The position numbers and the translations under genes were made by a program. DNA of 64,000 nt, from contig JABIXC010000017.1 in NCBI GenBank assembly GCA_018666775.1, forward strand, positions 310,001 to 374,000. The letters are read 5' to 3'. Every line of letters starts with the position of its first letter. The first letter of the stretch is position 1. Under the pieces are notes generated by a model, which did no database searches, was not told the origin of the DNA, and saw only the letters and a program-made list of their open reading frames with translations. Shown one piece after another: positions 26,516 to 35,028 of this stretch. Source of the DNA: Rhodospirillales bacterium. GTDB taxonomy: Bacteria > Pseudomonadota > Alphaproteobacteria > SMXQ01.

Positions 26516-26814
26516 GCATGTTCGCCGCCGCCGCAATTGCTTTAATCATAGCCATGGTACTGGCCATGGCACGGCTTTATGCCGGCCCCACCCTGTATGA
26601 CCGGGTATTGGCCGCAAATTCATTCGGGACAAAAACAGTGCTTTTGATCGGGGTTATGGGTTTTCTGACCGAACGCCCGGATTTTCTCGACATATCCTTG
26701 CTCTATGCCCTGTTGAATTTCATTGGCACCATCGCTGTCTTGAAATTCTTTAGATACCGCACCCTGGGGGATCACATTGAACCACCCTCTGTTTCTTCAG
26801 GGGACGATCAATGA
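26512..26814 (+). CDS. mnhF: Mrp-type antiporter subunit F
   Basis: A 100-residue protein with three membrane helices and the MnhF signature: RLYAGPTLYDRVLAANSFGTKTV followed by DISLLYALLNFIGTIAVLKFFRY. The gene overlaps mnhE by 4 bp (ATGA) and mnhG by 4 bp, consistent with translational coupling in the antiporter operon. Confidence 0.92.
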   Translation: MSMFAAAAIALIIAMVLAMARLYAGPTLYDRVLAANSFGTKTVLLIGVMGFLTERPDFLDISLLYALLNFIGTIAVLKFFRYRTLGDHIEPPSVSSGDDQ

Positions 26815-27146
26815 TCCAGCTCATCATCGATAGCTTTAGCTGGGCACTTTTGATGGGCGGGGCATTTTTTGTCCTGATCGGCGCCACGGGGCTCATCCGT
26901 CTACCCGATTTTTATACCCGGATGCATGGGGCCGGCATCACAGATACATTGGGCGCAGACCTTATCTTGCTTGGCTTAATGTTGCAGGCGGGCTTCACAC
27001 TGGTGACGGTTAAACTGTTCCTGATCGGGGCATTCCTGTTGATCACCAGCCCGTCATCCAGCCATGCCATTGCCAATGCGGCCTTTACGGCGGGCCTGAA
27101 CCCACAGGTAGCCCCCGATGATGGGCCAGATGGAGACGGGTCATAG
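26811..27146 (+). CDS. mnhG: Mrp-type antiporter subunit G
   Basis: A 111-residue subunit with three membrane helices. Family signatures are GAFFVLIGATGLIRLPDFYTRMHGAGITDTLGADL and LLITSPSSSHAIANAAF. It overlaps mnhF by 4 bp and ends with TAG at 27144-27146, inside the probable translation start region of the next gene. The C-terminal tail is short, acidic and cytoplasmic. Confidence 0.92.
   Translation: MIQLIIDSFSWALLMGGAFFVLIGATGLIRLPDFYTRMHGAGITDTLGADLILLGLMLQAGFTLVTVKLFLIGAFLLITSPSSSHAIANAAFTAGLNPQVAPDDGPDGDGS
27132..27145 (+). promoter_or_regulatory. Ribosome-binding site pointing to a non-ATG start (ATA 27143) for the subunit B gene
   Basis: GGAG at 27132-27135 is spaced 7 bases from ATA at 27143, which overlaps the mnhG stop as ATAG. 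From ATA the frame of the next gene is open with no other start codon until TTG at 27170. The spacing suggests initiation at or near 27143; whether AUA is used is inference. Confidence 0.4.
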
Positions 27147-27169
27147 AAAACGCCATTAACATTGCACTT

Positions 27170-28129
27170 TTGCTGTTTCTGGGACTAACCGCCTTTGCTA
27201 TTTTGCGGCTGCGCGCCCTGTTTGCCGTGGTGATGTTGTCCAGTGTCTATTCACTGGTGTCAGCGGCCCTTTTGGTTCATCTCGATGCTGTCGATGTCGC
27301 CTTTACAGAAGCAGCCGTGGGTGCGGGCATCTCAACAGTCTTGATGCTGGCGACCCTGGCCCTGACCACGCGCCATGAAAAAGAGCCAACCCACACCAGT
27401 CTGCTGCCCCTTGTTGTTGTATTTCTGACAGGAATTGCTCTGGTTTATGGCACGCTGGATATGCCCCGTTTCGGGGACCCATCAGCCCCCATCCATCACC
27501 ATGTCGCCCCTAAATATATCAATGATACCGGCAGCGAAATTGGCATGCCTAATATTGTCACCGCAATTTTGGCCAGCTACCGTGGTTTTGATACGCTGGG
27601 CGAAGTAACCGTGATCTTTACCGCAGGCATTGGTGTTTTGCTTCTGATAGGCGCCTTTATCCGCGAACCAGATGGCAACACGATCCAGACAATGGAACAT
27701 CATCTAGTGTTGCGCCTGGTGACGAAGCTTCTGATTGGCCCAATTTTATTGTTTGCCCTTTATGTTCAATTCCATGGTGACTATGGCCCTGGTGGGGGCT
27801 TTCAGGCAGGGGTCATTTTTGCAGCGGCCTTTATCATTTACGCCCTTGTCTTTGGTCTTGAAACAGCCAGGCGGGTCGTTCCCGGACGGGTCATCCGAAT
27901 TATGTTGGCTGCCGGCGTCCTTCTTTATGGCGGCGTTGGAGTAATCAGCCTGTTTTTTGGCCAAAACTATCTCAATTACAGCGTCCTGGGCTCCACTGCT
28001 GTTGCCGGCCAGCATCTTGGCATTCTACTGGTTGAATTCGGGGTTGGCATGACGGTCGCAGCCGTCATGGTTTCGACCTATTACGTCTTCTCAGGACAAA
28101 TTCCTCCCATTAGCGATGAGGAATGGTGA
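27170..28129 (+). CDS. mnhB: Mrp-type antiporter subunit B with fused DUF4040 (MrpA C-terminal-like) domain
   Basis: At least 319 residues. The N-terminal part (VVMLSSVYSLVSAALLV, DVAFTEAAVGAGISTVLM) is a DUF4040 domain, equivalent to the region near the C terminus of MrpA. The second half is MnhB proper (FALYVQFHGDYGPGGGFQAGVIFA). It therefore carries part of what MrpA carries in Bacillus-type operons, while a full-length MrpA is absent here. The first TTG is at 27170, but the family start and a good ribosome-binding site suggest initiation near 27143 at an ATA codon, giving 328 residues. About eight membrane helices. Confidence 0.88.
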   Translation: MLFLGLTAFAILRLRALFAVVMLSSVYSLVSAALLVHLDAVDVAFTEAAVGAGISTVLMLATLALTTRHEKEPTHTSLLPLVVVFLTGIALVYGTLDMPRFGDPSAPIHHHVAPKYINDTGSEIGMPNIVTAILASYRGFDTLGEVTVIFTAGIGVLLLIGAFIREPDGNTIQTMEHHLVLRLVTKLLIGPILLFALYVQFHGDYGPGGGFQAGVIFAAAFIIYALVFGLETARRVVPGRVIRIMLAAGVLLYGGVGVISLFFGQNYLNYSVLGSTAVAGQHLGILLVEFGVGMTVAAVMVSTYYVFSGQIPPISDEEW

Positions 28130-28524
28130 TGAACTGGAACGACGTCCTTGGGTTATTCAATTACTGGATGGTCATCATTTTGATGATGATGGGCCTGTAT
28201 ATTGTTGTGTCACGCGGCAATCTTGTCAAAAAGATCGTCGGGCTCAACATCTTCCAGACCTCAGTTTTTCTCCTCTATATCTCTATGGGCAAGGTTTCTG
28301 GTGGCACGGCCCCAATCTTGACCGGAAAACCAGAAGTGTTTTCAAACCCCCTGCCCCATGTCTTGATCCTGACAGCCATTGTCGTTGGCATTGCCACCAC
28401 GGCATTGGGGTTGGCTTTGGTGGTGCGGATCAAACAGTCCTACGACACCATCGAAGAAGACGAAATTCAGAAAGCCGATGAAGAAATGGAATTTGGCAAA
28501 CCAAGCGGGGATTCCAAGCCGTGA
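28129..28524 (+). CDS. mnhC: Mrp-type antiporter subunit C (NuoK-like)
   Basis: A 131-residue NuoK homologue with three membrane helices: NYWMVIILMMMGLYIVVSRG, KIVGLNIFQTSVFLLYIS and HVLILTAIVVGIATTALGLAL. The TAIVVG.A.TA motif matches the MnhC/NuoK core. The ATG at 28129 overlaps the mnhB stop (TGATG) and has GAGGAA upstream, so it is preferred over the ATG at 28123. The C terminus is a charged cytoplasmic tail (EEDEIQKADEEME). Confidence 0.92.
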   Translation: MNWNDVLGLFNYWMVIILMMMGLYIVVSRGNLVKKIVGLNIFQTSVFLLYISMGKVSGGTAPILTGKPEVFSNPLPHVLILTAIVVGIATTALGLALVVRIKQSYDTIEEDEIQKADEEMEFGKPSGDSKP

Positions 28525-30005
28525 TTTCAGCCCATCTTCCCATTCTCCAAATTGTTGTGCCCTTGCTGGCCGCGCCCATCAGTGTGTTTTTTCGCCGCGC
28601 GGCCATTGTTTGGTATCTGACGCTGATCGTCAGCATCATTACGCTTGCCATTTCCATCACCCTTTTGGCACAAACCCTGGATCAGGGCGTCATTTCGTAC
28701 GCGCTTGGTAACTGGGCGGCACCCTTTGGCATTGAATACAGAATTGATGCCGTTAACGCCTTTGTGCTGGTGATCATCTCTGCCATTGGTACCATTGTCC
28801 TGCCCTACGCCCGGGTCAGTGTTGCCAATGAAATTGAGCCACACAACCAATCCCTGTTTTATACCTGCTACCTTTTATGCTTCACCGGATTGCTGGGCAT
28901 GGTGATCACGGGCGATGCCTTTAATATTTTTGTGTTTCTGGAAATATCATCCCTTTCCACCTATGTGCTGGTTGCCCTTGGGGCAAAACAAGACCGCCGT
29001 GCGCTGACCGCGTCTTATAATTATCTGGTCATGGGGACCATCGGGGCCACCTTCTTTGTGATCGGTGTCGGGCTTCTTTATATGATGACCGGAACTCTGA
29101 ACATGGCTGATCTGGCCCAGAAGATTCCTGCTATTGGCTCAAACCGGACAGTGGTTGTGGCCTTTGCCTTCATCGTTACCGGGCTTGGCCTGAAACTGGC
29201 GATGTTCCCGCTGCATTTGTGGTTGCCCAATGCCTATGCCTATGCGCCATCGGCGGTGACCGTCTTTCTGGCAGCAACGGCAACAAAGGCTGCGGCCTAC
29301 TTGTTGCTGCGTTTCCTGTTTACCGTTTTTGGTGCCGATTTCCCCATTCTTGGTCCAACGCTCACCTATTTGTTGATGCCTCTGGCCATCATTGCCATGT
29401 TTGCAGCATCCACCGTCGCCATCTTTCAGGTCGATATCAAACGGATGCTGGCGTATTCGTCCTTAGGACAATTGGGCTACATGGTGCTGGGCATCAGTTT
29501 TGCATCCGTTGCTGGTCTGACAGCCACCATCATTCACCTGTTTAATCACGCGTTGATGAAGGGTGCCCTGTTTATGGCGCTGGGTGCCATTGTGTTGCGC
29601 CTTGGCACCGCCAGCATCGATAGCATGCGGGGTCTTGGCCGCCAGATGCCCTGGACCATGGCAGCCTTTGTTGTCGGTGGTTTAAGCTTAATTGGGGTGC
29701 CGCTAACAGTCGGGTTTATCAGCAAATGGTATTTAATCGTCGCAGCACTGGAAGCTGGATATTGGCCCATTGCGGTTGCGATTGTCGCGAGCTCCCTATT
29801 GGCGGTCATCTATATCTGGCGCGTCGTCGAAGCCGCTTACTTTGAGGAAGCCCCTGAGGGCAGTAACGTTGAAGAAGCCCCACTTTCTATGTTGATCCCA
29901 ACATGGACACTGATCGGCGCCAATGTTTATTTCGGAATTGATGCCAGTCTGACCACATCCGTTGCCGGACAAGCAGCACGTATTTTGCTGAAGGTTGGAT
30001 CATGA
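28521..30005 (+). CDS. mnhD: Mrp-type antiporter subunit D (NuoM/N-like), first copy
   Basis: A 494-residue member of the NuoL/M/N proton-channel family with about fourteen membrane helices. Key elements are FVFLEISSLSTYVLVALGA, with the conserved membrane glutamate, KLAMFPLHLWLPNAYAYAPSAVTVFLAATATK and IKRMLAYSSLGQLGYM plus HLFNHALMKGALFM, containing the conserved lysines and histidine of the channel. It overlaps mnhC by 4 bp and the next homologue by 4 bp. Confidence 0.92.
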   Translation: MISAHLPILQIVVPLLAAPISVFFRRAAIVWYLTLIVSIITLAISITLLAQTLDQGVISYALGNWAAPFGIEYRIDAVNAFVLVIISAIGTIVLPYARVSVANEIEPHNQSLFYTCYLLCFTGLLGMVITGDAFNIFVFLEISSLSTYVLVALGAKQDRRALTASYNYLVMGTIGATFFVIGVGLLYMMTGTLNMADLAQKIPAIGSNRTVVVAFAFIVTGLGLKLAMFPLHLWLPNAYAYAPSAVTVFLAATATKAAAYLLLRFLFTVFGADFPILGPTLTYLLMPLAIIAMFAASTVAIFQVDIKRMLAYSSLGQLGYMVLGISFASVAGLTATIIHLFNHALMKGALFMALGAIVLRLGTASIDSMRGLGRQMPWTMAAFVVGGLSLIGVPLTVGFISKWYLIVAALEAGYWPIAVAIVASSLLAVIYIWRVVEAAYFEEAPEGSNVEEAPLSMLIPTWTLIGANVYFGIDASLTTSVAGQAARILLKVGS

Positions 30006-31477
30006 CCATCTCCCTTGCCCTGATGCTTTCTTTGGCTATTCCCATGGCTGGCGCTGTGCTGATTGCCTTCAATGGCAAACGCCAAAATATTCGGGAATCC
30101 ATCACACTGGTAACAGCCGTGTTGTTGTTTATCGATGTGTTGTGGATTTTACAGCCCTTTTTGGCCGGCCATGAAATGGCGTTAACGTTGGGCCAGGTGA
30201 TGCCCGGGTTAAACATCGCCCTTCGCATTGAACCGCTGGGGATGATGTTTGCGCTGATTGCATCAGGATTGTGGATTGTTAATTCGATCTATTCCATCGG
30301 CTACATGCGCGCCAACAATGAACAAAATCAAACACGGTTTTATGTCTGTTTTGCCATTGCCATTTTTTCGGCTATCGGCATTGCCTTTGCGGCCAATATG
30401 TTCACCCTGTTTATTTTCTACGAAGTCCTGACCATCTCCACCTATCCGCTTGTCACCCACAAAGGCAACGACGAAGCACGACGCAGCGGGCGCATTTATC
30501 TAGGGCTTTTGATTGGCACTTCCATTGGCCTGCAGATGACAGCCATCATCTGGACATGGTTGGCGACCGGCACCCTTGATTTCACCAAGGGCGGCATTAT
30601 CAACGGCCATGTATCGGCAAGCGTGATGCCCATCCTTCTTGGGCTCTATATGTTTGGCATTGGCAAGGCAGCACTCATGCCTTTCCATCGCTGGCTGCCC
30701 GCAGCCATGGTTGCCCCAACCCCTGTCAGCGCGCTGCTTCATGCCGTGGCCGTGGTGAAGGCCGGTGTCTTTACGGTCATGAAAGTGGCCGTCTACATCT
30801 TTGGCATTGATACCTTGTCAAAGACCGGTGCGTCACAATGGCTGATCTGGGTGGCGGCCTTTACGCTGGTTACGGCGTCTGTCATTGCGTTAACAAAGAA
30901 CAATTTGAAAGCAAGGCTGGCCTATTCAACCATCAGCCAGTTGGCCTATGTAACGCTGGGGGCTGCCATGGCAACGTCCATGGGAGTCATTGGTGGGTCC
31001 ATGCACATCGCCATGCACGCCATGGGCAAAATCACGCTGTTTTTCTGTGCCGGTGCCATTTACACCGCCGTTCACAAAACCGAAATTTCAGATATGGATG
31101 GCCTTGGAAGGATCATGCCCTTCACCTATGGGGCATTTTTAATCGGGGCACTTTCCATTATTGGCCTGCCCCCCATGGGCGGTTCATGGTCAAAGTGGTA
31201 TCTGATGATGGGTGCCGCTGATACGGATCAATACATCCTGATTGGCATCTTGATGTTAAGCTCGTTGCTGAATGTGGCCTACCTGTTGCCCATCATTGGA
31301 CGTGGCTTCTTTATCAGCAACAAAGAATTTGAAGCCCAGGGCACAGGTCTCGGCAGCATTAGGGAAGCACCTCTGTTTTGCGTCATCCCGCCCATGCTCA
31401 CAGCGGCAGGTTGTTTAGCCCTGTTCTTTTATGCAGACAAGCTCTATCGGTTGCTCGAGCCTATGGTGCGGCCTTAA
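30002..31477 (+). CDS. Proton-channel subunit of the antiporter (NuoM/MnhD-like), second copy
   Basis: A 491-residue NuoL/M-like subunit distinct from the preceding gene. It has FTLFIFYEVLTISTYPLVTHKG, with the membrane glutamate, AALMPFHRWLPAAMVAPTPVSALLHAVAVVKAG, typical of the NuoL/MrpA line, and ARLAYSTISQLAYVTLG with MHIAMHAMGKITLFFCAG. The APTPVSALLHA.AVVKAG pattern is closer to the MrpA/NuoL side than the first copy, so this may serve as the MrpA core. It is about 490 residues, much shorter than full MrpA (~800), and lacks the MrpA C-terminal part. Confidence 0.85.
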   Translation: MTISLALMLSLAIPMAGAVLIAFNGKRQNIRESITLVTAVLLFIDVLWILQPFLAGHEMALTLGQVMPGLNIALRIEPLGMMFALIASGLWIVNSIYSIGYMRANNEQNQTRFYVCFAIAIFSAIGIAFAANMFTLFIFYEVLTISTYPLVTHKGNDEARRSGRIYLGLLIGTSIGLQMTAIIWTWLATGTLDFTKGGIINGHVSASVMPILLGLYMFGIGKAALMPFHRWLPAAMVAPTPVSALLHAVAVVKAGVFTVMKVAVYIFGIDTLSKTGASQWLIWVAAFTLVTASVIALTKNNLKARLAYSTISQLAYVTLGAAMATSMGVIGGSMHIAMHAMGKITLFFCAGAIYTAVHKTEISDMDGLGRIMPFTYGAFLIGALSIIGLPPMGGSWSKWYLMMGAADTDQYILIGILMLSSLLNVAYLLPIIGRGFFISNKEFEAQGTGLGSIREAPLFCVIPPMLTAAGCLALFFYADKLYRLLEPMVRP

Positions 31478-31487
31478 GGATGAAACG

Positions 31488-31742
31488 ATGACCAACGGCA
31501 AAGAACAACCTAGCTGGTTCGAACGCAAAGAAAACATCACCCGCATCTATCGTGGTGTTTGGGTCATTTGCGGGCTCCTGGCCTTAACCGATTTTCTGTA
31601 CCACAAGCACATAGTTTTTAAGGTCGAAGGTTTCCCGGCCTTTTATGGACTCTATGGTTTCATTGTCTGCGTCGGACTCGTTCTCGGTGCAAAAGAGCTC
31701 CGCAAGGTTCTGAAACAGGATGAGAATTACTATGATCGCTGA
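31488..31742 (+). CDS. Small two-helix membrane protein in the antiporter operon
   Basis: An 84-residue protein with AAGGA 8 bp before the ATG at 31488. It has two hydrophobic helices (GVWVICGLLALTDFLY and FYGLYGFIVCVGLVLGAKEL) and charged ends. Not one of the named Mrp subunits. Its position between two proton-channel homologues and an 11-bp overlap with the next gene suggest it is a complex-specific accessory subunit. Proteins of this kind recur beside alphaproteobacterial Mrp-like operons as far as I recall, but I do not recognise a characterised family. Confidence 0.75.
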   Translation: MTNGKEQPSWFERKENITRIYRGVWVICGLLALTDFLYHKHIVFKVEGFPAFYGLYGFIVCVGLVLGAKELRKVLKQDENYYDR

Positions 31743-33423
31743 TCTCCCACCCGGCCTGATTTTAATCATAGGTGCGTTGGTGATCCCGTTCCTAAAGTTG
31801 CGCCTGCGCCCCTATTTCATGCTCGCACTACCGGTGCTGTCCCTTATCCACCTGCTGCTGTTGCCTGATGGCAACCAAGCCCAAGTCGATATGTTTGGCC
31901 ATACACTCGTATTCCTGAGAGTTGATAGCCTTTCCTTCATTTTTGGCCTGATTTTTCTAATTGCTACCACTCTCAACGTTATTTATGGCTGGCATGAACC
32001 AGACCCGGTTCAACAAGTGTCCAGCTTGATCTATGCAGGTGCGGGGGTGGGCGCTGTGTTCGTCGGCGATCTGATTTCGCTGTTCATCTTTTGGGAACTC
32101 ACCGCTATTGCCTCTGTTTTTCTGATCTGGGCAAGCCGTAATGAGCGCGCCTTTCGGGCTGGCATGCGCTATTTGGTAATCCAAATTGGTTCCGGCGTCA
32201 TTCTGTTAGCTGGCGTGATCTTGCATTATCAGGCCACTGGCTCGATTGCCTTTGATAATCTCGGCCTTGTCAGCTTCCCAACGGCACTGATCTTTATTGC
32301 CTTTGGAATCAAATGCGCATTTCCCTTACTCCACAATTGGCTACAGGACGCCTACCCAGAAGCTACCGTGGTTGGCACTGTGGTCCTGTCGGCCTTCACC
32401 ACCAAACTGGCTATTTATGCACTGGCACGTGGCTTCCCAGGCACAGATATATTGATTGTGATTGGCGCCACCATGGCAGCCTTCCCGATCTTCTACGCGG
32501 TGATCGAAAATGACCTCAGGCGCGTGCTGGCCTATAGCCTCAACAACCAACTGGGATTCATGGTCGTCGGTATTGGCATTGGTACGCCCATGGCACTTAA
32601 TGGCACTGTAGCCCATGCTTTCTGTCATATTCTTTACAAGGGGCTGTTGTTCATGAGCATGGGGGCGGTTCTATATAGAACCGGCACGGCAAAAGGATCC
32701 GAACTGGGTGGCCTATGGAAGTCAATGCCTTGGACGGCGAGCTTTTGCATTGTTGGCGCCGCTTCCATTTCAGCCTTCCCGCTGTTTTCGGGCTTTATCT
32801 CCAAGTCCCTTATTATTGCCGCTGCTGCAGATGAAGGTCATTGGATCACCTGGCTTGTACTATTGTTTGCCTCTGCTGGCGTATTCCATCATTCAGGAAT
32901 CAAAATTCCCTTCTTTGCTTTCTTTGCTCATGATTCAGGCATCCGCTGTAAAGAGGCCCCGAGGAATATGCTCATCGCCATGGGAATTGCAGCCTTTCTA
33001 TGTATTGCGATTGGTGTCTATCCGGCTGCACTTTACGCCATCTTGCCCAATCAGGTTGGTTTTGAGCCCTATACAACGACCCATGTGATCACCCAATTGC
33101 AGCTACTAATGTTCTCAGCACTCGCATTTTCGGTACTTATGCGTCACGGCCTTTATCCGCCGGAACTCAAATCCACAAACATTGACAGCGACTGGATTTA
33201 TCGGCGCGCCCTGCCCGCTTTATTAACATGGGCGTCGGGGATCATTACCCACTTGCATCTGCGCACGTTAATGCGTGCACAAGTGCGCTTACAGCGCTTC
33301 ATCACTTCCGTTCACCGACACCACGGCCCCCAGGGCACGCTGGCACGCACCTGGCCTATTGGGTCCATGGTTCTGTGGATCGCTATTATGCTGTGTGTGA
33401 TGTTGGTATTCTATTACCTGTAG
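31732..33423 (+). CDS. Proton-channel subunit of the antiporter (NuoM/MnhD-like), third copy
   Basis: A 563-residue NuoL/M/N-type membrane protein. Motifs: GDLISLFIFWELTAIASVFLIW (membrane Glu), KCAFPLLHNWLQDAYPEATVVGTVVLSAFTTK (Lys and His) and LRRVLAYSLNNQLGFM with HAFCHILYKGLLFMSMG. The C-terminal extension after the channel fold (about 100 residues with RRALPALLTWASGI and a last helix VLWIAIMLCVMLVFYYL) makes it longer than copies 1 and 2. The ATG at 31732 is chosen; one at 31720 is also possible. Third such subunit in one operon, last gene before the convergent liv genes. Confidence 0.88.
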   Translation: MIADLPPGLILIIGALVIPFLKLRLRPYFMLALPVLSLIHLLLLPDGNQAQVDMFGHTLVFLRVDSLSFIFGLIFLIATTLNVIYGWHEPDPVQQVSSLIYAGAGVGAVFVGDLISLFIFWELTAIASVFLIWASRNERAFRAGMRYLVIQIGSGVILLAGVILHYQATGSIAFDNLGLVSFPTALIFIAFGIKCAFPLLHNWLQDAYPEATVVGTVVLSAFTTKLAIYALARGFPGTDILIVIGATMAAFPIFYAVIENDLRRVLAYSLNNQLGFMVVGIGIGTPMALNGTVAHAFCHILYKGLLFMSMGAVLYRTGTAKGSELGGLWKSMPWTASFCIVGAASISAFPLFSGFISKSLIIAAAADEGHWITWLVLLFASAGVFHHSGIKIPFFAFFAHDSGIRCKEAPRNMLIAMGIAAFLCIAIGVYPAALYAILPNQVGFEPYTTTHVITQLQLLMFSALAFSVLMRHGLYPPELKSTNIDSDWIYRRALPALLTWASGIITHLHLRTLMRAQVRLQRFITSVHRHHGPQGTLARTWPIGSMVLWIAIMLCVMLVFYYL

Positions 33424-33424
33424 C

Positions 33425-34288
33425 TCAGCCGCCGAGGAACAACCGCCCGACATCATCGCTTTCTAAAAGCGCATCGCCCTTATCTGCCATGGCCAACTCG
33501 CCTGAGACCAGAACGTAGCCAATATCGGCAAATTCGAGACCCTTTTTGGCGTTCTGTTCGACCATGATGATGGTCTTGCCTTCTTGTTTCTGAAGATCAT
33601 CCAGAATTTCAAAAACCATATCAATAAAGCGCGGCTCCAGCCCGATACTGGGTTCATCAACCAATAGAACATCGGGGTTCATCATCAACGCGCGTGATAT
33701 TTCCAAAAGCCTGCGTTCCCCTCCTGATAACACCCCTGCCCTTTGGTTGCGGCGTTCTGCCAGACGCGGGTATTTATCAAAGACACGTTCCGCTGCTTGT
33801 TTGGCTGCGGCGCGGTCGTTCAGCAAAAAACCACCCATCAAAAGGTTTTCAGTGACGGTCATGTCAGGAAAAACAGAATTGTCCTGAAGAATGTAGGCAA
33901 TGCCAGCGGCTTTTAATTTCTGACTGGGAGTAAGGCTGGTTACATCACGACCGTCCACCATGATGGAACCAGACCAAATTCGGGTGAAGCCAAAGATAGA
34001 ATGGAGCACCGTCGATTTGCCCGCACCATTGGGGCCAATCAAACAAAGCGATTGGCTTTTGGCTACAGAAAGCGAAAATCCGTACAGGATTTCCATTTCG
34101 CCATATCCGGCAACAAGATTTTCAATCTTCACAAAAGGCACGTCATTACTAAGGCTGGATATCTTTTCGGGTGGTACGGTTTCTTTCAGGCGCTGGGCTT
34201 CACGGGTGACATCATCGACAGACATCACAACATCAGCTGTGCCTTCGCCGTAACCCCGGATGCCAGGTTTTTTGTCATCTGTCATCAA
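33425..34288 (-). CDS. livF: Branched-chain amino acid-type ABC transporter ATPase LivF
   Basis: A 287-residue ATPase. Walker A GPNGAGKST, ABC signature LSGGERRLLEISRAL, Walker B LLVDEPSIGLEP and H-loop MVEQNA are all LivF-type. It begins with about 50 residues before the ATPase domain (GTADVVMSVDDVTREAQRL and on to FVKIENLVAGYG), whereas typical LivF is ~235 residues and starts at the domain. It overlaps livG by 4 bp and is last in the operon. The ligand of the system is unknown; many such systems carry urea, amides or aromatic compounds rather than leucine. Confidence 0.9.
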   Translation of the reverse strand: MMTDDKKPGIRGYGEGTADVVMSVDDVTREAQRLKETVPPEKISSLSNDVPFVKIENLVAGYGEMEILYGFSLSVAKSQSLCLIGPNGAGKSTVLHSIFGFTRIWSGSIMVDGRDVTSLTPSQKLKAAGIAYILQDNSVFPDMTVTENLLMGGFLLNDRAAAKQAAERVFDKYPRLAERRNQRAGVLSGGERRLLEISRALMMNPDVLLVDEPSIGLEPRFIDMVFEILDDLQKQEGKTIIMVEQNAKKGLEFADIGYVLVSGELAMADKGDALLESDDVGRLFLGG

Positions 34289-35028
34289 GATGCCCCCAGA
34301 TAGGCTTCGATGACGCGGCGGTCATCTTTGATTGCCTCAGGGCTGCCGTCTGCCAGAATTTCGCCATGGGCCAGACAATAAATATGATCCGCCAAATTCA
34401 TGATCACGCGCATGTTGTGTTCAATAACAAACAAAGTAATGCCGATTTCTTTGTTGGCGCGTTTCAATCGATCGATTAAGCCATTGATCAGGGTTGGGTT
34501 GATGCCAGCGGTGGGTTCATCGAGCAATAGAATCTTTGGTTTGTTCATCAAGGCCATGGCAAATTCCAAAAGCTTTTGCTGGCCAAAAGAAAGATCGCCG
34601 GCCATCAAAAAACGCTTTTCATAAAGGCCAACAAAATCCAGCAACCGTTCTGCTTCTTCTTGTTCTTCGGCACTGTGGCGTGACAGCATTGAAAGCAGGC
34701 CCGCACTTGTATCGGGGGTACTGATCAGCATGTTACGCATGCAATCCATCTGGCCATAAATGCGCGTTTGCTGAAAGGTTCGCAACAGACCGCTGCGCGC
34801 AATTTCTGATACTCGTAATTTGGAAATTTCATTGCCCTGAAAAAGAATAGACCCGCTATCAATGGCGTGCTGACCAACAATGGAAGAAAACAGGGTTGTC
34901 TTACCAGACCCATTGGGGCCGATTAATCCAATAATGGCACCTTCGGGCACATTGAGGGAGACATTGGCATTGGCAACAACGCCGCCAAACCGTTTTGATA
35001 CCCCCCTGACCTCCAGAAGTGCGGTCAT
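34285..35028 (-). CDS. livG: Branched-chain amino acid-type ABC transporter ATPase LivG
   Basis: A 247-residue ATPase with Walker A GPNGSGKTT, the LivG-specific RTFQQTRIYGQMD Q-loop region, signature LSFGQQKLLEFAMAL (LSFGQ rather than LSGGQ), Walker B ILLLDEPTAGINP and H-loop VIEHNM. Standard length. It overlaps livF and livM by 4 bp each, which suggests translational coupling and equal stoichiometry of the two ATPases. Confidence 0.92.
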   Translation of the reverse strand: MTALLEVRGVSKRFGGVVANANVSLNVPEGAIIGLIGPNGSGKTTLFSSIVGQHAIDSGSILFQGNEISKLRVSEIARSGLLRTFQQTRIYGQMDCMRNMLISTPDTSAGLLSMLSRHSAEEQEEAERLLDFVGLYEKRFLMAGDLSFGQQKLLEFAMALMNKPKILLLDEPTAGINPTLINGLIDRLKRANKEIGITLFVIEHNMRVIMNLADHIYCLAHGEILADGSPEAIKDDRRVIEAYLGAS

